This document shows, in pieces, positions 61,701 through 64,000 of a stretch of DNA of 64,000 bases. The notes under the pieces were generated by a model, which ran no database searches, was not told the origin of the DNA, and saw only the letters and a list, made by a program, of their open reading frames with translations. The DNA is from Lamellibrachia columna. Its lineage: Eukaryota > Annelida > Polychaeta > Sabellida > Siboglinidae. The first letter of the stretch is position 1; every line of letters starts with the position of its first letter. Made by a program: the position numbers and the translations under genes. The stretch spans positions 38,612,278 through 38,676,277 of the forward strand of contig OY759267.1 in the NCBI GenBank assembly GCA_963662155.1. Direction: 5' to 3'.

Positions 61701-63474
61701 TGGCATACTTCTTGTGCAGTAGACATCTAACTGGCATACTTCTTGTGCAGTAGACATCTAACTGGCATACTTCTTGCGCAGTAGACATCTAACTGGCACA
61801 CTTCTTGTGCAGTAGACATCTAACTGGCATACTTCTTGTGCAGTAGACATCTAACTGGCATACTTCTTGCCTAGTAGACATCTAACTGGCATACTTCTTG
61901 CACAGTAGACATCTAACTGGCATACTTCTGTGCACGTAGGATCAATTATATTGTTTCAAATATAATAAAAATTTTAAATCCTGAAGTGTGAACATTTTAT
62001 AATTGAACTTGCAGGAGAATAACAAAAGAGGTATTTTGACCGCAGAGTCAAGTAAAATTACCGCTGGTTTGTCTTTGACAGTGTCGATATTTGATGGATC
62101 GGTTTTGATTATATCAGAGGCCTCTGGTGTCTTCTCTGTGTATTTGAGAAGCAGTGAATTTCCAAGACGTGAGCCAAGGAACAAGTAGCCATCTTGGCAG
62201 AGACACATCTGAAAATGAAAACAAAAGTTCATTTAACGCGCTCACGCACAAGACATGCATTTGACAGGTACGTGCAGTTTTGTGCATAAACAATTCATAA
62301 CTTCAAGTAACATTACTCTCACGTAATAAAAGAGCAGTTTAAATTGGATGTAAGAAAGTATTCATTCTCACAGAGGACAACAGATGAATGGACAAATCAT
62401 CTACTGATTGTGCAAATGCTAGCAATATTTTTAAATGTTTTTTAAATGTTTAAAAAAATTTAACAGATATCTGTTTGATGACAAAATTACTTCATTGTGC
62501 ACTTGCCACCTGGTGGCTTTGGATTGCAAAAAGAAAGGCACAGATTTATCAATTAATTATAAATATATTTATTATATTTATTAATAACTGACATTCATTT
62601 CCAGATACAGCACTTTTAATGAACTGAGATAAGAATAATGAACAATAATATTATATTCTTCAGTTTCCGTACACCTGATGAGATTACAAGAACGAAAACT
62701 TAATAAAAGACAGTGGGAAAGGAGAGAGAACTTACGCAGGTGGTGAGGACACTGGCAGCAGCCTTGTCGAGGTGGAATCCACGGACGGCGCGCATCCCAT
62801 CCACCATGAGGGTGAGCAGATACCTGCACACACAACAGCGCAACTCATGAACTCATGTGTCAACATCAGCTGTGACATCGATAATAAACACCATAACATG
62901 GAGTACTGCTTTCAGCATGCCGCAATGACAACCATGCAGAACAAAACGTTGAGGTAGGGTAGGTGGATGAAAGCCAGCAGGAACAACTACCAGTCTACTG
63001 GGGAAACAAACTATTTTACGATTAAAAATATGTCGGCAGATTACGATGGCTTTTTAACTATTAATTAATGTGGGGTGCAGTCAGTCGGCAGTTAGAACGC
63101 TGGACTGTCAACTGAGAGTAAGTGCTAGGTTCGAATCCACCATGCAACTGTTTTGAAGCTTAGGCAAAGTTCTTTGATCGCCTGGCTCAGTCAATTCTGC
63201 CAACTATGAGGCTTCGATTGAATGAGAGTATTAATAATATTCCATTAACAATCAGCAGTAACTAGCGAAGCATAATAAAGACAGACTTGATGATGTACCT
63301 AACACAATGAGCAGATGCGCTTGTTACTTTAGTGAAACACACTCCATAACAGACAGTTGTTTAAAGCTGATAACACTCACAGTTCTCCGCCCTTGAGAGA
63401 GATGACAAGTTTGTCGCTTGAGAGGAAGCATGCCTGAGCACAGTCGAGGGACATCATAACTCCTTCTTGAGGCT
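28655..63474 (-). CDS. CPSF1: CPSF1 (CPSF160), 30 exons, 5' part outside window
   Basis: This is the large scaffold subunit of the nuclear cleavage and polyadenylation specificity factor. In the known complex it holds CPSF30 and WDR33, which read the AAUAAA signal of pre-mRNA. Thirty exons, read from high to low coordinate, splice in one open frame of about 1,153 residues and follow human CPSF1 from about residue 320 to the end. Recognisable blocks include [71 protein letters not shown]-like [22 protein letters not shown] and IVVDDL-like [15 protein letters not shown]. The protein is three beta-propellers plus a C-terminal CPSF_A region (window residues about 780-1115). Every intron is GT-AG and every phase matches its neighbour. 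The start codon and first ~320 residues are beyond 64,000. The product is confident from sequence similarity recalled from the family; the exon borders are my reading and no transcript supports them. Confidence 0.96.
29027..29068. repeat. Perfect 19-bp palindrome, 4-nt loop
   Basis: TTTCATTACTTACCTAAAC and its exact reverse complement flank GACT. It lies in the last CPSF1 intron and shows AGGTAAGTAATG on both strands. Confidence 0.95.
29230..29272. repeat. (TA)n microsatellite
   Basis: Short TA tract interrupted once, in the last CPSF1 intron. Confidence 0.9.
29565..29703 (-). CDS. CPSF1: CPSF1 window exon 29
   Basis: The exon encodes [46 protein letters not shown]. The donor reads gtcggc, the weakest in the gene. 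Without splicing here the frame would run 15 codons to a stop ([16 protein letters not shown]), replacing the conserved C-terminus. Confidence 0.95.
30330..31457 (+). pseudogene. LINE endonuclease domain
   Basis: Open frame with the APE-like endonuclease motifs: [14 protein letters not shown] at the N-terminus, [42 protein letters not shown] and SSDHLPL near the end. The frame precedes the usual ATG-like start; the true element start codon is not visible. The domain looks complete but the element downstream is broken. Confidence 0.85.
31464..32100 (+). pseudogene. LINE RT N-terminal part, frameshifted
   Basis: The frame from 31,464 ([29 protein letters not shown]) continues after a shift near 31,815 as [14 protein letters not shown] and then [16 protein letters not shown], the conserved RT motif around NYRPI. 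A poly(T) near 32,070 breaks it again. Confidence 0.85.
32130..32438 (+). pseudogene. LINE RT palm fragment
   Basis: Encodes [17 protein letters not shown] (RT motif A with catalytic D) and [20 protein letters not shown] (motif B region), then a stop. The YMDD here is the B-region string, not the catalytic F/YADD motif. Confidence 0.9.
32446..33098 (+). pseudogene. LINE RT C-terminal part, catalytic motif lost
   Basis: Frame resumes as [20 protein letters not shown], the stretch that normally follows the F/YADD box, then [11 protein letters not shown] and a C-terminal RT domain ending YAFIS. The codons between YMDDLS and NDLCVF, which should hold the catalytic F/YADD, are absent. Confidence 0.85.
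33317..33543. repeat. Three 75-bp tandem copies next to LINE tail
   Basis: AATAAAACATGTCTGCCAAT and the following ~55 bp repeat three times with almost no change, directly after the LINE 3' end. Confidence 0.95.
33847..33976 (-). CDS. CPSF1: CPSF1 window exon 28
   Basis: The exon encodes (A)[19 protein letters not shown] then [23 protein letters not shown]. Human has [38 protein letters not shown]. Confidence 0.97.
34690..34828 (+). mobile_element. hAT-like non-autonomous element, copy a (fragment)
   Basis: Right part of the family: AATTATTAGGAAAATGTAGG, GGAATTGCAATTAAAATATA and the end GGGCACCCTG. It ends about 3 nt before the CPSF1 exon 27 donor. The left end is missing. Confidence 0.7.
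34833..34991 (-). CDS. CPSF1: CPSF1 window exon 27
   Basis: The exon encodes (V)[18 protein letters not shown] then a variable segment and EKRHVTYF. It matches human ESFGGMRLLRRADFHVG...NKHITWF. The donor gtaagt is followed immediately by the terminal bases of a hAT-like element. Confidence 0.95.
35294..35871. repeat. 44-50 bp tandem array of a CPSF1 exon end and donor
   Basis: Twelve units plus the exon copy. On the sense strand each reads TTGATTTACACATATCAGCC(or T)-TGAAG followed by gtatac or gtatgc, then ACACTTATGTTATGTTATG. Unit length varies with the number of CATAA steps. Confidence 0.96.
35872..35919 (-). CDS. CPSF1: CPSF1 window exon 26 (48 nt)
   Basis: A 48-nt micro-exon encodes (V)[15 protein letters not shown] plus one base, matching human VSDRDRNLMVYMYLPE. 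Its last ~25 nt and its donor (gtatgc) are the founding unit of a tandem array of twelve further copies that fills 35,294-35,871 of the next intron. Confidence 0.93.
36338..36404 (-). CDS. CPSF1: CPSF1 window exon 25
   Basis: The exon encodes [22 protein letters not shown] plus one base. Human has [22 protein letters not shown]. Confidence 0.96.
36739..36915 (-). CDS. CPSF1: CPSF1 window exon 24
   Basis: Fifty-nine codons begin [20 protein letters not shown], pass through [20 protein letters not shown] and end [14 protein letters not shown]. This is the heart of the CPSF_A region and closely matches human [20 protein letters not shown] onward. Confidence 0.97.
37354..37437 (-). CDS. CPSF1: CPSF1 window exon 23
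   Basis: Twenty-eight codons read [28 protein letters not shown]. Human has [28 protein letters not shown]. Confidence 0.96.
37655..37740. repeat. Interspersed repeat fragment, copy 1
   Basis: GATTTCCCCTTGGTGACAGA and AAATCGAGGTCC...CCTTATAT resemble 40,460-40,520 in the same orientation. Confidence 0.6.
37980..38008. repeat. 29-bp exact copy of the exon 22 donor region
   Basis: GGTGTAATTAAGTCTTCATC then CACCTACCT is identical to 38,634-38,662, which covers the CPSF1 exon 22 splice donor. The two are 654 bp apart. Confidence 0.95.
38320..38379. repeat. 24-bp inverted repeat, 12-nt loop
   Basis: GTTGCTTCAGAATGTTATAT-TGAG pairs with CTCAATACAACATTCTGAAGCAAC with one mismatch. It lies between the two 29-bp direct repeats. 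Confidence 0.92.
38661..38729 (-). CDS. CPSF1: CPSF1 window exon 22
   Basis: Twenty-three codons read [23 protein letters not shown], as in human [21 protein letters not shown]. The 29 bp over and beyond the donor are repeated exactly at 37,980-38,008. Confidence 0.96.
38801..39867. mobile_element. LTR-like element without coding region (TRIM candidate)
   Basis: Two ~275-bp direct repeats (about 38,801-39,069 and 39,594-39,863) differ at only four positions that I can see. Each begins TGTCTGTATTC, ends GGTTATTGCA (TG...CA) and carries TTTGCAATAAAAC, a poly(A)-signal-like sequence. The ~520-bp interior has no gag/pol and ends with GGTGGTGGAA, a purine-rich tract just before the right repeat. 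A TGG lies 4 nt after the left repeat. No clear target duplication could be set because TAAATGG follows both repeats. A segmental duplication is the alternative. Confidence 0.5.
40440..40800. repeat. Interspersed repeat fragments
   Basis: The left part matches 37,655-37,740. The right part alternates GCAGGTGTCC(C/G)CTCATC and AGTCCGTACATT-like blocks, a pattern like the ends of widespread DNA elements. Not assigned. Confidence 0.45.
41334..41475 (-). CDS. CPSF1: CPSF1 window exon 21
   Basis: Forty-seven codons begin [20 protein letters not shown] and continue [31 protein letters not shown](F/Y)(I/V)A.GT....EDVT.RGR is a CPSF_A signature also seen in the paralogue DDB1, but the flanking exons are CPSF1-specific. 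Confidence 0.96.
42370..42570. repeat. ~41-bp tandem repeat in copy b
   Basis: Units of ACATAACAATGGGAAAGATG plus TGGTGCCATGTGGTGCTATGT repeat four to five times, with an isolated related block at 42,110-42,170. Confidence 0.92.
42795..43036. repeat. 31-bp tandem repeat in copy b
   Basis: Eight units of ATGGTATGGTGTCACTCACA plus CCACACCACAT, then three longer units with CAGATCCCCACCCACAGGTG. Confidence 0.95.
43393..43477 (-). CDS. CPSF1: CPSF1 window exon 20
   Basis: The exon encodes (D)[18 protein letters not shown] then VSWEPVPNT, matching human [27 protein letters not shown]. The donor is gtctgt, weaker than most in this gene. Confidence 0.95.
45105..45166. repeat. Partial duplicate of the CPSF1 exon 19 end and donor
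   Basis: It copies 45,181-45,238 with few changes: sense strand GAGAAAGACTTTGAAGTGCT then TGGAAGATgtagtc, against TGAAAGAGgtagtc in the real exon. Confidence 0.92.
45203..45296 (-). CDS. CPSF1: CPSF1 window exon 19
   Basis: The exon encodes [20 protein letters not shown] then [11 protein letters not shown], like human YAVATSTNTP...EEKEFETIER. It opens the C-terminal CPSF_A part. Its 3' end plus donor is duplicated about 76 bp into the intron (45,105-45,166). Confidence 0.95.
45908..46024 (-). CDS. CPSF1: CPSF1 window exon 18
   Basis: Thirty-nine codons begin [20 protein letters not shown] and end [14 protein letters not shown]. Human CPSF1 reads [20 protein letters not shown] here. Confidence 0.96.
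46416..46568 (-). CDS. CPSF1: CPSF1 window exon 17
   Basis: Fifty-one codons begin [20 protein letters not shown] and end [11 protein letters not shown]. The block around HPMAIDG and [17 protein letters not shown] is almost invariant in animal CPSF1. Confidence 0.97.
46988..47218 (-). CDS. CPSF1: CPSF1 window exon 16 (largest, NLS-like)
   Basis: Seventy-seven codons start [20 protein letters not shown] and end FNDICGYSG, like human [13 protein letters not shown]...DIYGYSG. The middle carries [17 protein letters not shown], at the position of the annotated nuclear localisation signal of human CPSF1 (KKPKPSKKK region). Nuclear import by this patch is an inference from position. Confidence 0.96.
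48546..48657 (-). CDS. CPSF1: CPSF1 window exon 15
   Basis: A serine-rich linker ([15 protein letters not shown]) leads into [22 protein letters not shown]. Human CPSF1 has [22 protein letters not shown]. The donor gtgagg follows ATG. Confidence 0.94.
48757..48885 (-). mobile_element. Possible tRNA-derived SINE fragment
   Basis: On the minus strand a T-arm-like AAGGGTTCAACCCTCACCC is followed by CCATTTTTTTTTTTT. This looks like a Pol III box B and terminator or the tail of a tRNA-derived element. Box A is not convincing. Confidence 0.35.
49530..49633 (-). CDS. CPSF1: CPSF1 window exon 14
   Basis: The exon begins [20 protein letters not shown] and continues [32 protein letters not shown] is the human counterpart. 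Confidence 0.95.
50124..50193 (-). CDS. CPSF1: CPSF1 window exon 13
   Basis: Seventy nucleotides encode (S)[23 protein letters not shown]. It aligns with human PTHWCLLVRENGTMEIY. The donor is a strong gtacgt. Confidence 0.9.
50300..50567. repeat. ~46-bp tandem repeat beside exon 12 donor
   Basis: Five to six degenerate units of TTTGAAAGAGGAGACACATT then CATATTAACCCTCTGCATTGG. The array begins about 11 nt from the donor. Confidence 0.88.
50579..50671 (-). CDS. CPSF1: CPSF1 window exon 12
   Basis: The exon encodes (S)[18 protein letters not shown] then a lysine/glutamate linker ([12 protein letters not shown]). [13 protein letters not shown] matches the conserved human VDDEEEMLYGDSG. A short tandem array begins about 11 nt past its donor. 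Confidence 0.94.
51238..51377 (-). CDS. CPSF1: CPSF1 window exon 11
   Basis: The exon encodes [20 protein letters not shown] and a threonine/alanine-rich tail ending ETTL(R/S). It aligns with human KVITLCLYRDLSGMF. The sequence about 20 nt upstream of its acceptor belongs to a transposon copy. Confidence 0.88.
51398..51960 (+). mobile_element. hAT-like element, copy c, with internal array
   Basis: Begins CAGTGCACCCATCC, has TAGGAATATTATTATTTAGC and TCAGGTGGCACCATCTC, then a tandem block and the CCCATCCACAGGTGGTCATC segment. It lacks the CACCCTG end. The left end is about 20 nt from the CPSF1 exon 11 acceptor. Confidence 0.7.
51645..51925. repeat. GTGACTCACAC tandem array in copy c
   Basis: Irregular 11- to 28-bp units built from TGTGACTCACACTATAACTC and ACACCCTG. 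It occupies the same internal position as the 31-bp array of copy b. Confidence 0.9.
51986..52164 (-). CDS. CPSF1: CPSF1 window exon 10
   Basis: This 179-nt exon encodes (V)[18 protein letters not shown] then [20 protein letters not shown] and a less conserved tail. It corresponds to human [23 protein letters not shown] and following residues. Confidence 0.95.
52874..53015 (-). CDS. CPSF1: CPSF1 window exon 9
   Basis: The exon begins [20 protein letters not shown] and continues [27 protein letters not shown]. This is the highly conserved [20 protein letters not shown] segment of CPSF1. Confidence 0.97.
53152..53188 (+). repeat. G-rich tract
   Basis: Runs of 6-7 G separated by T (GGGGGGTGGGGGGGTGGGG). 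It lies on the template strand of the CPSF1 intron between exons 8 and 9. Confidence 0.95.
53434..53523 (-). CDS. CPSF1: CPSF1 window exon 8
   Basis: Thirty codons give an alanine- and acid-rich stretch ([17 protein letters not shown]) and then [13 protein letters not shown], equal to human [13 protein letters not shown] hAT-like element ends about 40 nt upstream of its acceptor. Confidence 0.94.
53564..53952 (+). mobile_element. hAT-like element, copy d (most complete)
   Basis: Runs from CAGTGCACCCATCC to GGACACCCTG (reverse complement CAGGGTGTCC, a hAT-type end). The 8 bp before (CACATCAT) and after (CACTACAT) agree at six positions, compatible with an old 8-bp target duplication. The internal spot occupied by arrays in copies b and c is single-copy here (ATCATGGTATGATGTAAT). 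No coding capacity. Confidence 0.65.
54594..54746 (-). CDS. CPSF1: CPSF1 window exon 7
   Basis: Fifty-one codons begin [20 protein letters not shown] and then pass into a highly charged tail ([21 protein letters not shown]). The conserved half matches human [20 protein letters not shown]. The acidic tail is the variable loop before the second propeller. Confidence 0.96.
55594..55749 (-). CDS. CPSF1: CPSF1 window exon 6
   Basis: Fifty-two codons in phase 0 start [20 protein letters not shown] and end [10 protein letters not shown]. This matches the human [20 protein letters not shown] block nearly residue for residue. Confidence 0.96.
56170..57313. repeat. ~20-bp pyrimidine-rich minisatellite in CPSF1 intron
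   Basis: Units of CCCACTTTATCCCCACCCTC repeat over 1.1 kb. On the CPSF1 sense strand the unit is GGTGGGGATAAAGTGGGAGG-like, so the pre-mRNA carries dozens of GATAAA hexamers beside G-runs. Confidence 0.96.
57386..57398. repeat. Poly(C)/poly(G) run beside exon 5 donor
   Basis: About ten or eleven C on the plus strand, i.e. a G run beginning about a dozen bases after the donor on the sense strand. Confidence 0.9.
57410..57510 (-). CDS. CPSF1: CPSF1 window exon 5
   Basis: The exon encodes (A)[18 protein letters not shown] then [15 protein letters not shown], like human DEVDEIEVYGSE...TYSFE. Its donor is the non-standard gtgcgt, and a run of ten or so G begins about a dozen bases into the intron on the sense strand. 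Confidence 0.93.
57922..57973 (-). CDS. CPSF1: CPSF1 window exon 4
   Basis: A 52-nt exon encodes [17 protein letters not shown] plus one base. It aligns with the human EEPPSKKKR segment. The KKKK run is a basic patch in a surface loop. It is separated from exon 3 by a 4.1-kb intron filled by a 31-bp minisatellite and a SINE. Confidence 0.92.
58284..58530 (+). mobile_element. tRNA-derived SINE, copy 1
   Basis: GTGGGGTGCAGTTAGTCGGC is tRNA-like with a box A-like core. GGTTCGAATCC is an exact box B. An anticodon stem does not pair, so it is not a working tRNA. A shared body follows (GAAGCTTAGGCAAAGTTCTT), then AAATGGCCCCACCTGTTTGT, which matches the sequence before the right repeat of the LTR-like element at 39.55 kb. 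Confidence 0.85.
59263..61930. repeat. 31-bp minisatellite, about 86 copies
   Basis: The unit is GTGCAGTAGACATCTAACTG then GCATACTTCTT. Variation is almost limited to the two or three bases before AGTAGACATC (GTGC, GCGC, GCAC, GCCC, GCCT) and CATA/CACA. It fills most of the 4.1-kb CPSF1 intron between exons 3 and 4. Thirty-one is not a multiple of three and all frames have stops. Confidence 0.97.
62062..62208 (-). CDS. CPSF1: CPSF1 window exon 3
   Basis: This is 49 codons in phase 0. It begins [20 protein letters not shown] and runs into an acidic, variable linker ([19 protein letters not shown]). [18 protein letters not shown] is one of the most conserved strings of the family and anchors the identification. 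Confidence 0.97.
62736..62823 (-). CDS. CPSF1: CPSF1 window exon 2
   Basis: The exon gives (L)[18 protein letters not shown] followed by [11 protein letters not shown], a close match to the human YVLTLITDGMR block. The donor is gtaagt and the acceptor is tgtgcag. One leading base completes the split leucine codon. Confidence 0.94.
63056..63204 (+). mobile_element. tRNA-derived SINE, copy 2 (truncated)
   Basis: About 90% or more identical to the 58,284 copy from TAACTATTAATTAATG to TCAATTCTGC, including box B GGTTCGAATCC. The 3' body and tail are missing. Confidence 0.85.
63381..63474 (-). CDS. CPSF1: CPSF1 window exon 1
   Basis: This exon encodes (E)[17 protein letters not shown] then [13 protein letters not shown](L), matching the first-propeller block of human CPSF1 near residue 325. 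The acceptor is ctag and the donor gtgagt. Two leading bases complete a codon started upstream of the window part and two trailing bases are completed by the next exon. Confidence 0.93.
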
Positions 63475-63660
63475 CTAGAAGAACACATGACAGAGTTACA
63501 GACAATAACTCTGCGCAAGTACCATTTGGTAGAGGAAACTACTTTTGTTTGCAATAGTCTCACAGGGGTATGAACATATACCTGCACTGACAAAAGCCCC
63601 CAGGACGAAAGCCCTCACCTTTTCAGAGGGGGTAGGACAAAACCCCTACTAGTTACTGGC

Positions 63661-64000
63661 TTCAACATGAGCAGAACATTAATTGGATGTGACTTCTCTT
63701 AGCACTCTCAATATGCCTATACTGATAGTGTTCTCACTTCACCCAATGAGCATTGGGAATGACGGTTGAAATTTAATACTTTATAAAAAAAGATAAATAT
63801 GAAACATGCTTTGCAGAAATCAGAGTTTGTCTAGAGTTAAATCTATGTACTGTAAATTAGGCCTTTTCTATTTATAAACAACATTAATTCAGAAAGAACT
63901 TTGATTTAACTCAAGAAAAACTCTTATTTCTGCGAAGCCACTGTTTGTACTGAATTGCTAAAAACAAGCCACATCCAATTAATGTTCTGCTCATGTTGAA
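63661..64000. mobile_element. Possible DNA element with terminal inverted repeats at window edge
   Basis: TTCAACATGAGCAGAACATT then AATTGGATGTG-CTT at 63,661-63,695 is matched inverted at 63,966-64,000, with one mismatch. The arms are ~270 bp apart. The right arm reaches the last base, so it may extend further. No ORF inside. Confidence 0.6.

Noticed and set aside
59263..61930. CRISPR-like array (31-bp direct repeats; also the 28- and 36-bp arrays)
   Set aside because: Repeats are head to tail with no spacers, and the DNA is animal nuclear DNA.

Overview
The window is eukaryotic nuclear DNA from an animal. It is AT-rich, full of tandem repeats and transposon remnants, and holds one intron-rich conserved gene. 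The gene model, the AT-rich introns, a tRNA-derived SINE and the many minisatellites fit a marine invertebrate. A mollusc or other lophotrochozoan is my best guess, but nothing read here fixes the phylum.

Region 1 (about 1-28,500) has no gene I can name. It holds a 28-bp minisatellite (about 0.5-2.25 kb), a purine-rich ~50-bp minisatellite (5.36-6.11 kb), a 36-bp minisatellite (8.36-9.64 kb), two smaller arrays (10.66 and 13.18 kb), several long (TA)n tracts, and a 590-bp tandem duplication with an inverted partner around a TA tract (19.7-21.0 kb). It also has unique, GC-richer islands at 6.7-7.35 and 13.86-14.87 kb that look like conserved non-coding DNA, and a CpG-rich segment at 21.2-22.15 kb with a weak terminal-exon candidate.

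Region 2 (about 28,500-63,474, minus strand) is the gene for the 160-kDa subunit of cleavage and polyadenylation specificity factor (CPSF1). I reconstructed 30 consecutive coding exons, all with GT-AG introns and consistent phases. They encode about 1,153 residues ending in ...DRSTAHF and stop, followed by an AATAAA signal about 110 nt on. The first ~320 residues lie beyond the right edge. A few leftover bases at 63.66-64.0 kb look like terminal inverted repeats of another element.

The CPSF1 introns carry most of the interest. They contain a decayed non-LTR retrotransposon (30.3-33.3 kb), an LTR-like pair 98-99% identical (38.8-39.87 kb), hAT-like non-autonomous elements whose ends lie within about 60 nt of splice sites, tRNA-derived SINEs, and large minisatellites (31 bp over 2.7 kb; 20 bp over 1.1 kb). 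In three introns the sequence around the 5' splice site is itself duplicated. In one case it forms an array of twelve extra copies of an exon end plus its donor. I see no previously undescribed gene system; the unusual signal is this repeat structure within and around CPSF1.
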